DNA of 26,408 nucleotides, taken from assembly GCA_937889015.1 (NCBI GenBank), contig CALARR010000166.1, positions 1-26,408 of the forward strand, given 5' to 3'. The position numbers and the translations under genes were made by a program. Shown here one piece after another: positions 1 through 8,800 of the stretch. Numbering within the stretch: the stretch's first letter is position 1; each line of letters begins with the position of its first letter. This DNA is from an uncultured Planctomycetales bacterium (GTDB lineage Bacteria; Planctomycetota; Planctomycetia; Pirellulales; Thermoguttaceae). The notes beneath the pieces are model-generated. The model worked only from the letters and a program-made list of their open reading frames with translations, was not told the DNA's origin and made no database searches.

Positions 1-614
1 TTTCCCGGGCAACGGCCGGGACAGCCACGACATTCCTTTTCTGACACCCAATAAATGCCGCGGGATCATAGGCTGCAGCGCGATCAACACGCTCCTCGCC
101 GACGATGGAGTGCTCTTCGCGTGTCGGACCACGTTGCGGCTACGGATCGAGTGCAACTGCAGGCAGGTTCGGCAGTAGGCAGGTATGGGCCGCAATCCGC
201 ACGCGGCACCCAAGAGTCCAGCCGCGGCGCCGCATAGTCTGGTTATGGCATCAACCAAGGCCCCCCCGCCATAGTCACGGCGTCCGCTTTTTGGACTTTT
301 CGACTACAGCCAGCGCAGCCCAGCCACCCACCCTGCACTTGTTCAGCCGGCGGGAAGCAATCAGTGACCAGCCCAGCATTCACGGCGGCGAGCCAGCACA
401 TTTGCCGGAAAAGCTGTGGCCAAACACGGCCCCGCTAAGCAACGCGCTGCTCCGGGCGGAGCGCAGGGCGAGTGTCAGGCCCCCTTTTTCCGCGGCACAA
501 GGTGTTTCTGCGCCCGGCAGCCAGGGGCAACAGTGAAGTGGCACGCCGATTGCAATTCCTCACCACCAACCGGCCTGCCCAAGGCCGAAACGCACCTCCC
601 GAGGGGAAGCATCC
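1..614. other. Non-coding or unassigned stretch at the left edge
   Basis: I find no convincing gene here. Short open frames exist on both strands but have shadow-like composition (Arg/Pro/Ser-rich, no family motif), overlap each other and lack a good ribosome-binding site. No tRNA-like cloverleaf, CRISPR-type repeat or U-tailed hairpin was seen. The stretch may hold the 5' flank of a gene lying further left, since the window begins mid-sequence. Confidence 0.5.
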
Positions 615-719
615 ATGGACCCAAGCTGGAATCTGCTCTTCCGTTTCTACTGGCGCCGCGCCAAACGCGGCGTCCTGAACCGGGCCGCGGCCCTGCTGAC
701 CGCCATCCGACACGCCTAG
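615..719 (+). CDS. Possible 34-aa basic amphipathic mini-protein
   Basis: A 34-codon frame starts with ATG at 615 and ends with TAG at 717-719. A purine-rich GAGGGG sits 8 nt upstream (601-606), a good Shine-Dalgarno position. The peptide begins MDPSWNLLFRFYWRRAKRG and ends in an Ala/Leu-rich helix (LNRAAALLTAIRHA). The aromatic and hydrophobic N-terminal part, the Arg/Lys patch (RRAKR) and the helical tail suggest a membrane-surface or nucleic-acid-binding peptide, but no family is recognised. It stands alone, with its stop 85 nt from the stop of the convergent DUF3999 gene. It could be chance; the ribosome-binding site and the amino-acid pattern are the only support. Confidence 0.35.
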   Translation: MDPSWNLLFRFYWRRAKRGVLNRAAALLTAIRHA

Positions 720-804
720 AACGCCTCTCAGGCACCTGTCGCGGTCTTCTCGCTTTCGGCACCGGAGACCCCGCCGCCCCGACCGCTGACCGCCTCGGCC
801 CGGT

Positions 805-2184
805 TCATTCCTTGGGCAGATTGTCGATCCGCCGACCGGCCTGATACAAGCCCCAGCCCAGGACGGCCACCATCAGGCAGACCATCGCACCCAGGAAGAT
901 GCGATTGTTGAGCAGGCTGCGGAGCGACAAGATCCCCGGCGTCTGTCCAGCCTGTGCGACCGGTTCGCCCAGCCCCGCGACCACCGGCTCGTTTCTCGCG
1001 CCCAGGGCCGCCGCGATCGCCGCCGTGTCGTAGCGCGGCGACTCGATCTCTTCCGCGTCATAGGCCAACCGGTACTTCTTGTTCGGCCCCGCCAGGAACA
1101 CGGCGCGATACACTCGCCCCCGCCCCTGCACGCCGGTGATCTCCAGCGGCGGGCTGTCTTCGTTGCGGATCAGCAGCCGATATTCCGCCTGCCGCTGCTC
1201 GGAGAAACTGACCGACAGCCCTTCCCGCTTCAGCCCCCGGAAGTCCAGCAGCGACACGATGCCCCTGCCCACCGTGTCCCACTCCGTTCGCACGCCGCGC
1301 GCCACCGGCACCTGCACCGTCGCGGCCCGATTGAAATTACGGCTGCCGGTGACCAGCGCCAGACCCACCAACGGCTCGCGCTGCGTGCGCACATGAACGA
1401 TGGTCGCCTTCTCCTTCGGATCCTCTTCGCAGCGATATTCGACGGCCGGATGGTCGACCAACTTGTCGTTCCGCGCTTCGCTGCGAACGATCTCCCGCCA
1501 CATCTCAATCCGCTCCATGCGGAAGGGGCGGCGCAGGATCGCCGTGCGCTCGATCCGCTCCTGTTCCGTGCCGCCTTGCAGCGTGCGAGTCAATTCCGTC
1601 AGCGGCGACGATTGCTCATCGGTCACGGCGGCCACCGACACCCGAAACTGGCGGAAACGGTTCTCCGGCAAACGCACCTCGCGATTACGCACGTCCATGT
1701 ACCGCGTGTAGTCCACGATCAGGGCGTCGCTCGTCAGCGTCGTCCACTCCTGGCCGTCGTTGCTCCCGGCGACGCCCACGCGCCGCTGGTAATTGACCAG
1801 TCGCGTGTGGAACTCCAGCCCCGTGGCCGGCGGCACGTCGTCCTCCAGCCGGACCACGACCTCGATCCCGCCGTCGTCGGTCTCCTTCAAGGACAGGACT
1901 TTGCTGGGGCACGTCTCGCGCCGGGCGCGCGTGATGTTCTCGGTCACCTTCTCCAGCAAGTAGGGCACTTCGACGCCCTGCTCATCGAAGATCCGCAAAT
2001 CCGGCAGCCCGTCGCGCGTGGCCGCATAGACCTTGCTGTCCAGCGTCACGGCCAGCAGGTCTTCGCCCCCATCCGCGCTCCGCAGGATCTCGCGCGATGC
2101 GCGAAACTGCTCCGGATTGGCCCCTTCGGCCCAGCCTGGGGCGCCGATCAGCAACAACGCCCACAACACCCGCGATCGTTTCAT
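805..2184 (-). CDS. DUF3999 family membrane-anchored protein
   Basis: A 459-aa protein resembling the DUF3999 family, whose biochemical role is unknown. It starts with a signal-like segment (MKRSRVLWALLLIGAPGWAEG), continues as a long extracytoplasmic beta-rich region, and ends with one membrane helix near residues 430-446 (FLGAMVCLMVAVLGWGLY) followed by a short basic tail. That topology places the bulk outside the cytoplasmic membrane. The frame stays open upstream of 2184, but that part is only the shadow of the neighbouring gene. The ATG at 2184 is chosen because a signal peptide starts there, GAGGAGAG lies about 10 nt upstream, and the start overlaps the TGA of the DUF2339 gene in a 4-base ATGA. 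This implies translational coupling. DUF3999 and DUF2339 genes are often neighbours, which fits a shared envelope function. Confidence 0.85.
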   Translation of the reverse strand: MKRSRVLWALLLIGAPGWAEGANPEQFRASREILRSADGGEDLLAVTLDSKVYAATRDGLPDLRIFDEQGVEVPYLLEKVTENITRARRETCPSKVLSLKETDDGGIEVVVRLEDDVPPATGLEFHTRLVNYQRRVGVAGSNDGQEWTTLTSDALIVDYTRYMDVRNREVRLPENRFRQFRVSVAAVTDEQSSPLTELTRTLQGGTEQERIERTAILRRPFRMERIEMWREIVRSEARNDKLVDHPAVEYRCEEDPKEKATIVHVRTQREPLVGLALVTGSRNFNRAATVQVPVARGVRTEWDTVGRGIVSLLDFRGLKREGLSVSFSEQRQAEYRLLIRNEDSPPLEITGVQGRGRVYRAVFLAGPNKKYRLAYDAEEIESPRYDTAAIAAALGARNEPVVAGLGEPVAQAGQTPGILSLRSLLNNRIFLGAMVCLMVAVLGWGLYQAGRRIDNLPKE

Positions 2185-4730
2185 GGCGTCTGGCTCTCCT
2201 CGTCGCCCGAGCGGCGGGCAAACGTCTGCCGGTACTTCAGATACAGGAACGATCCGCACAGCACGAGCACGCCCAGGAGGATGAAGGCCACGATGCGGTA
2301 GAACTGATCCAAGGCGGCCATATCCACAAAGAACACCTTCCACGCCACCACGGCAAACAAGGCCAGGCCCACGTAGCGCAGCGCACTCACGTCCCGCCGG
2401 ATGCCGCTGAGGATCAGCCCCAGGGCGAACAGGCTCCACACGATCGACACGCCGCCCGACTGCAGCTCCGGCAGGAATGCGGCCAGAACCGTGTTCGTCT
2501 CCAGCGTGGCGAAGACGAACAGCAGCAGCACGGCCAGGCTGCCCAGCAGGTTGCGAACCGCGCGCACGTCGCGGCGACCGGCCAGCGCGAAATAGGCCCC
2601 AGCCAGAAAGGCAATCATGAACCCGAAATCCAGCAGCCGCATCAGGCCGTGGACAGCCACGTACTCGCCGTGGTACAGCAGGCCCGGCCCCACTCCCCAG
2701 CTTGCCAGGTCGAAGCAGAACAACTTGACCAGCGCGCCGCCCACCAGGAGCACCAGCAAGGTCAACAGCGCCGGATGTCGCCAGCGGCGATACTGCAACA
2801 ACGCGACCAGGGCCATCCCCATCCACAACAGGGTCAGCACCGGCATCCGCAGCGGCGAGTGCAGGTACAGCAAGGTGCGGTTCAACTCCAGGTGCAGGAA
2901 CACGAACAACACGCCCAGGGCCGCCGCGACCGTCGCGATCATGGCCCACGGCGTCTCGACCCACTGCGGAATGTCATTGTCCGAAGCCATCGCCAGTCGG
3001 GCCGCCTCGCCCGGCCGCTGCAACAGCCGGTAGGCCGCCGCCAGCGAGCCAATCGGCACGCCGAACATCACCAGCCGCTCGGCCAATCGGGCGAAATACT
3101 CGCCCAGCAACACGTTGGCCGCCGCCGACACGTGCAGGTACTGGTTGGGCAGGTCCCAGCAGACCAATCGGCCCAGCACCAGCACATACAACAAGTAGGC
3201 TACCTGACGCAGGAACTGGCTCTGCAGCTTGCCGGCGACCCACAGCATGATCAATGCCTGGATGGCCCAACTGGCCGTAATCCACTGGCTGGACAGAATC
3301 AGTGGAATCGTGATCGTCAGAAAAAAGGCCGCCAGGGCCGTGAAACTCAGCAGCAGTTCGCGATCCACCAGGCGCCGCACCAGGCAATAGTACACGTGCA
3401 GCATGTAGAACAGGGCCAGGGCCAGCGTCACCGCGGCCATCCACGGCTTGCCGTACACGGGCACGACAAAATGATAACTGGTGGCGAAGAACGCGGCCGC
3501 ATTGAGCCACAGCCCGATCAACTCCAACAGCGTGGACTTCACGCCGTTGGCCAGGTTGTAGATGAACACGGCCGTGGAGAACAGCACGAAGAAGGCCGCC
3601 AGGAACGGCGTCACCTCCCAAAAATGCTCCACTTGATAGTGCTGGCCCGTGGCCGCGAAGAACAGGACGTAGGTACATACAAACGCCAGCCACAACAACA
3701 GTCGCCAGTTCTTGTACAGGCATACGCCCAGCACGCCCACGCCCAACAGCAACATGTAGCTGAACAGGCCTATGAAGTCCGCCCGGCCGGTAGAGAGCAT
3801 CACGGGCGTGCCGTAGCCGCCCAGGATGCCCAACACGGCGATCAGCGGACTGTTGAACCGCACGGCCATCACGCCCGTCGCACACGTGATCAGGATCATC
3901 AGGCCGAAGGCCGGGTAGATCGTGATCAGGTGGTGGATGTTGACCGCCGAAAAGACGCCGAAGTACAGCGTGGCAATGCCCGCCCCGATCAGCCCTTGAC
4001 CCAGCGCATGATACGGACGTCCCAGCAAACGCATGCCGCCGGCGACCAGCCCCGATCCGGCCAGCAAGGCCAGCGAAACCCGCCCTATTGGACCGATGAG
4101 CCCCTTTTCGATGGAATACTGCAGGAAGAACCCCATCCCCATCACCAGGATCAGCACGCCCACGCGCAGCAGCCACGTGCTGGCCACGGCGAATTCCATC
4201 GAGACCTCGGCCGAGCGATGCTCCTCGCCCACGATGATCCAATTCCAGATCTTGCGCAGCGCCTCGACCGCCGCCACCTCGAACCGGCTCGGCTCGCGCG
4301 GCATCGGCGGTTCCATAGGCGCCATGCCGGCCTCGGCCGTCGGCGGCGCAGCGGCCAGTTCAACGGGCGCGGACTCCAGAGGCACCACTTCGACCGGCAC
4401 CGGCTCGACCGTCGCAAACGCGGGCGCCTCGGCCGCGGCGACCGCTGGCGGCGTCACCGGAGCCGCCAGCTCCGGAGTTGGCGTCTCAGCCTCGGCCTTG
4501 GCTGGCGGCGCCCCCTCGGCAAGCGCCCCACGAAGCTTGCGCAACAGGCGCTGTTGCTGGCTCAACTCCTCACGCACGTCGTGCAACAGTTGCGACAAGT
4601 CGGCGACTCGTTGCGCCCCTTCGTCCTGCCTCCAGAGGATCTTGGCCGAAAGCACCAACAGCGCCACGGGCACGATGACGATGGCCGCAAACAAGCCCAG
4701 AATCAGCAGGACGATCAGAGGCTCTTCCAT
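2181..4730 (-). CDS. DUF2339 family polytopic membrane protein
   Basis: An 849-aa integral membrane protein of the DUF2339 family; function unknown. Visible layout: an N-terminal helix (residues about 5-28), a charged coiled-coil-like stretch (about 35-70), an Ala/Pro/Glu-rich linker (about 71-145), then the family signature with a conserved Trp-Ile-Val-Gly-Glu (about 162-170) and STWLLRVGVLILVMGMGFF (about 184-202), followed by an uninterrupted series of more than twenty hydrophobic helices to the C-terminus. The start at 4730 is chosen because GAGGAG lies 8 nt upstream and a membrane helix begins at once; the frame is open further upstream but without a comparable site. Its TGA overlaps the ATG of the DUF3999 gene. 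A dense glutamine-rich antisense frame covers it and is not a gene. Transporter or envelope-stress roles would be guesses. Confidence 0.9.
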   Translation of the reverse strand: MEEPLIVLLILGLFAAIVIVPVALLVLSAKILWRQDEGAQRVADLSQLLHDVREELSQQQRLLRKLRGALAEGAPPAKAEAETPTPELAAPVTPPAVAAAEAPAFATVEPVPVEVVPLESAPVELAAAPPTAEAGMAPMEPPMPREPSRFEVAAVEALRKIWNWIIVGEEHRSAEVSMEFAVASTWLLRVGVLILVMGMGFFLQYSIEKGLIGPIGRVSLALLAGSGLVAGGMRLLGRPYHALGQGLIGAGIATLYFGVFSAVNIHHLITIYPAFGLMILITCATGVMAVRFNSPLIAVLGILGGYGTPVMLSTGRADFIGLFSYMLLLGVGVLGVCLYKNWRLLLWLAFVCTYVLFFAATGQHYQVEHFWEVTPFLAAFFVLFSTAVFIYNLANGVKSTLLELIGLWLNAAAFFATSYHFVVPVYGKPWMAAVTLALALFYMLHVYYCLVRRLVDRELLLSFTALAAFFLTITIPLILSSQWITASWAIQALIMLWVAGKLQSQFLRQVAYLLYVLVLGRLVCWDLPNQYLHVSAAANVLLGEYFARLAERLVMFGVPIGSLAAAYRLLQRPGEAARLAMASDNDIPQWVETPWAMIATVAAALGVLFVFLHLELNRTLLYLHSPLRMPVLTLLWMGMALVALLQYRRWRHPALLTLLVLLVGGALVKLFCFDLASWGVGPGLLYHGEYVAVHGLMRLLDFGFMIAFLAGAYFALAGRRDVRAVRNLLGSLAVLLLFVFATLETNTVLAAFLPELQSGGVSIVWSLFALGLILSGIRRDVSALRYVGLALFAVVAWKVFFVDMAALDQFYRIVAFILLGVLVLCGSFLYLKYRQTFARRSGDEESQTP

Positions 4731-4974
4731 CACCGAGCTCCTCGCGGTTGAGGTGCAGAGAGAAGTACGCCCGAACGCTTTCTTGCCGCAACCGCTTGCG
4801 TGATTAGCAGTTACGCCTCGCATTCCAGATCGCTGTGCGACCCGGCGCGCTGCGGCAACCCGACAATCAACCTTGGCGATAAACTCAGCCCCATATAACG
4901 CGCCAGGGTGCCGCAAACATCCGCGTCTGCTTCAGATTCGGGAAACTCTGACCGCGTGACCAGACCGCACGAGG

Positions 4975-5577
4975 TCACTTCCCGTCCAGCGACCAGTAAC
5001 GCTCGTCCTGCGGCTTGACGATCAGGGCCAGCACGATCCCCATCAACAATGCGTTGGAGCTATCGTAGACGGCCATCAGCCAGTGGTAACCCCACGGGTG
5101 GTTGAGCCAGATCGGCTGGCCGAGATTCGTCAGAGTGGTGGCGAACAGGCCCGCCAGAAACACAAACCCCGCACGCGCTGCAAACGACTTCAGCCGCAAC
5201 TCGGCTGCCGCCAGCAGGCAGCCGGCCAGCGCCGCGGCCACGAAGAACTGCAACAACCCCCGGGCCAAGGTGGTCACCGTCTGCGGAACCGTTCCCTCGC
5301 GCACGAAAAACAGGTGCAGCAACGGCCCCTTGCGGCGATAGGACTCGGCCGAACTCTGGGCCGCCGCTCCGTTTCCCGCCGTGCTGGAATCCGCCGCCGG
5401 CCAGATGTAGACCCCCGATTCCGGCACGTTGCGGCTGATCGCGCGCGCCACATCCTCACCCCCGGGCAGAGGCTGCAGAAACTCCTCCGGCACCGTGAGC
5501 ACGTTCCAGAACAGCAGGCCCCAGACCATGAGGGCGATTGCCGCCACCAGGGCACCGATACCGATGCGAAGCGCCAT
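4975..5577 (-). CDS. Four-helix membrane protein of unknown function
   Basis: A 200-aa protein with no family I recognise. Four hydrophobic helices lie near residues 6-27, 106-126, 135-152 and 173-188. A roughly 75-residue loop after helix 1 (VPEEFLQPLPGGEDVARAI ... SGVYIWP) contains a low-complexity Ala/Ser/Gly stretch and is probably extracytoplasmic. AAGGAA sits 8 nt upstream of the ATG at 5577, supporting the start. It lies between the PQQ-propeller gene (248 bp upstream) and the DUF2339/DUF3999 pair (244 bp downstream), all on one strand, but the gaps are large enough for separate transcription. Membrane location is supported by the sequence; any biochemical role is not. Confidence 0.75.
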   Translation of the reverse strand: MALRIGIGALVAAIALMVWGLLFWNVLTVPEEFLQPLPGGEDVARAISRNVPESGVYIWPAADSSTAGNGAAAQSSAESYRRKGPLLHLFFVREGTVPQTVTTLARGLLQFFVAAALAGCLLAAAELRLKSFAARAGFVFLAGLFATTLTNLGQPIWLNHPWGYHWLMAVYDSSNALLMGIVLALIVKPQDERYWSLDGK

Positions 5578-5635
5578 GGATTGATTCCTTGCGGTACCGT
5601 ATCCGAAAGCCGAATGGCTTCCTCAAGCAATCGTT

Positions 5636-5665
5636 ATTCTACTTAGGGGTGGCCAAGCGTGACAG
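5636..5665 (-). promoter_or_regulatory. Candidate sigma-70-like promoter
   Basis: On the minus strand a TAGAAT hexamer (5636-5641, five of six to the -10 consensus) lies 18 nt downstream of CTGTCA (5660-5665, four of six to the -35 consensus). It would start transcription about 50 nt upstream of the membrane-protein ATG at 5577. The match is by eye only. Confidence 0.3.
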
Positions 5666-5825
5666 TCGGCAATCGAATGAACACGCCGTCTGCCCACACC
5701 GAAACACGCACAAACCCCACCCACAGAGGGGCGATCGGCCTCTCCCAATCCATACGCTTCGAGCCGATGCGCGCCTGGCCACCTGCCTTCAGGCCGGTGG
5801 TTGCCGAGTCCTTGGATCGGACCCC

Positions 5826-8800
5826 TCATTCCTGCCGTTTGGCCGGCGAGTCCTCGGCCCACAGCTCAATTCCGCACAGCACCGGCTCGCGATCCGTCAG
5901 CGGCTGCAACTCGACGCACAGCATGTCGGCAATCGGCACGGCCGAGAAACGCTTGACGATCGATCGCAAGGGACCGCGCGCCTCGGCCACCGGATCCAGG
6001 CGTTCCACGACCGTGCGATCCTGCAGGCGCACGCGGAAGACACGTTGGCTCGGCTCGACCGCGCGGTCGGGCTCGACAAAGTGCAGATGCACGGTGTAGT
6101 TCCGAGACATCGACTTGTCTTCGGCCGCCGTGCGCTGGCCGCTCTCGTCCCCCTTGTCCAGTTCCAGCACCAGGCTGGCGGGACCGAACTTCTTGTTCTC
6201 GAAGGCCCGCGCCACGCGTTTGCCCGTTCCCTCCACGATCAAAGCCACGGCGTTGCCCTCTTTCCAGCCGGGCCGAGCGACGATTTCGCGCAACACGGGC
6301 GTCAAGTCGGGGGTCTGCTGATCGGGCCCCGCCGTCGCGCCCGCCTTCCAGGGCTTAGGCTCCCAGGAAACCACAGCCTTCGTGCGCTCGCGCGAAGAGA
6401 TGTCCTGCGGTTTGGCGGCAAAGGTCGGCGCGTTGTCGGCGGCCTGACCGTGAATCGAGAGCTTGGTGGGAAACGCGGCGCCTTCATCCACCTGGAACTG
6501 CACGCAGGCTCGGCGAATGCGATCGCCTGGGCCGATCGGCACCTTCTGGAACCGCAGTCCCACGGTCTGCTGCGATTTCTCTTCCGTCAACTCCAGATCG
6601 CTGCTGGCCAACCCCACCTTTCCGGCGGCGCTTTCCTCGGCGTCGTCCGAGCCCTGGGCGATGGGAATCATGTGCGGCGATTCCTGCGGCGCAGACGCCT
6701 TCTTCTTCGCCGCCAGCCGCACCGACACCTTACGCACGCCATCCGCGCCCGAGGCGGCCACCCACGCCAGCCCCTCGCCCGAAACCCGCGCGCTGTGATG
6801 CCGGAACCAGCTCACTTGCCCCTCGACTTCGATCTGGATCTTCGGCGAGCTGCCGCCCACGCTGGGATGCTCAATCCACAGCACGCCATCCTCGGATCGT
6901 CGGTCGCCGGGGGCGCCCAGGTTCACCCCCAGGCGTCGAATCGCCGCCGAACCCTCTTCCGCCAGGGAAAACGAATTGTAGGTCCAAAGCTCGACTTCCG
7001 GCATGTGCACCAAGGCCAACGAGGTCTGGTTCTGATAGGCGCACAGACAGGTTCGCGTGTAGTCGGGCGCATTGAGCACGCCGTCGGCCACAATCAGGTT
7101 CGAGGTGCAGCCCGACTTGAATCCGCCAAAGTTGCCCGTGCCGCTGTGGCTTTCCAGGTCATAGAACCCGGCCGCCCCGGATCGGAACGTCAGCAGGTGC
7201 TCGCTGGCAATGCACGTGTTGCAGCCGTAATTACGCGTGAAGTTCCAGGCCACCGGCTCATCGGTGAGCGGATGCGGAATGGTAGCCGGGGCCCCGTCCT
7301 TCAGCCGATACGCGCCTTGCGAGGTCTTGTAACTGGTCACGTTGGTGATGAGCACGTCGTTGTGCAGGATGCACGGTCCGGAATAGGCCAACTCGGGCTT
7401 CTCCCACAGCACCCGGCCGTCACGACCGCGGAGGGCCGTCATGCCCTTGCCGACCTCGTCCGGGCTGCGGTCCGAAGCCAGCGAGCCGGCCTCCAGTAGC
7501 AGGTCGAAACGCTGCGCGTAGCCCAGCCACGTCCCGAAAACCCTCTCCGTGCGCTGCCAGACGACCCGACCGCTGCGCGGATCGACGGCCAGCAAGCGCG
7601 GCGGCGGCGGTTCTTGACCGCGGCGGCTGAGGTGGTCTTCAATCCGCTTGGGAAGCCGGTCCAGGCAGTAGATCCGCCCGCCCCCCGCCACAATCCCGTT
7701 GTGAATGAAGCTCTGGGCCGCGTCCAGCTTCCACAATCGCCGGCCCGTGTGCCGATCGAAGGCCATCAAGCCCAGGCTGGCCGTGTAGTCCGGCCCCCAG
7801 GCGATGCCCCGCTTCGGCAAGGGCATGTATTGATAGCCCAAGCGCTCGGAGTAGTTGGCAAAACCGACTCCCGCCAGGAGCAGGTTCTCGTACACGCCAA
7901 TGAACCCCCATGCCGGCTGCTGCGCGCCGATCTTCGGCAGTTGGAACTCGCGCACGGTTCGCCCCGTGACTGCATCCAACAATAGGCAGCGGCTGCCCAC
8001 GGCCAGATACACGCCTTCAGGCGTGGCCACGTAGTTGGTGCCGCGCGCATTGGCCCCCGGCGTGTGTACCTGGTTGTAGATCACGCTCAGCGGTTCGTTG
8101 ACGTAGGTGTCGTCGTAATAGACGTTGTGCGTGCCCAGGTCCTCGAATTCCCGCTTCCAGAGCACCCGGCCCGTGTACACGTCGCGCGCGCTGAGACAGT
8201 TCATGCCTTCGATGAACAACCGGCCGCCGATCACCTGGGGAGCGGGGCCGTGACCGTGACGCGGCAACACGTCGTCATGCGAATTGCCGCCAAACCAGAG
8301 CAGTCCCAACGGCAGCCGTACCCGTCGATCGTTCGACTTCACCGTGTTGGCGATGTCGCCGTAGGCATGGGTCCAAGAGCCCGCCCCGGGCAGCGGCCCT
8401 TCGCGAGTGAGGATCGTAGCCCCCTCGCCCCGGCTCACCTTGGCCTTGGCCAGCTTGGCTGCCGCCACGCGTCTTTCGGCCGCAGGGCCCCATCCGGTCT
8501 GGTCCGGAATCCACAGCTTTCCGCCGTACGGCCGCAACGACTCGTACAGCGTAGCCAGCGATGCGTCGTCCGCAAGCGGCTCGGCCAGCGACGCTCCCAC
8601 GACCATCAAGCTGGCCGTGTAGCGCGGCGGCAGGAACGCCAGCGGATCGCCCTGTTGGATCGCGACCCGGCGACCGTACAGCCCGGCCGCATCGAAATGC
8701 GTGCGTAACCGTTGTACGCGCTGCCCGTCCGCGTCCACCACCGTGACGTGCAGGTCGCTCAGCCGCACCACTTCCTCCAACAAGCGCTCGTCGTCGGCCT

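Noticed and set aside
105..844. Overlapping frames of 92-143 codons near the left edge
   Set aside because: They overlap one another in different frames, lack good ribosome-binding sites and look like Arg/Pro/Ser-rich non-coding translation.
2185..2964. Upstream in-frame extension of the DUF3999 gene
   Set aside because: The added residues are Gly/Arg/Ala-rich shadow of the DUF2339 gene; the signal peptide and ribosome-binding site fix the start at 2184.
2097..4751. An 884-codon Gln/His-rich plus-strand open frame
   Set aside because: It is antisense to the DUF2339 gene, has low-complexity composition and no family motif; a typical shadow in GC-rich DNA.
5538..7499. A 653-codon plus-strand frame
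   Set aside because: Antisense shadow of the propeller gene, Arg/His/Leu-rich and without motifs.
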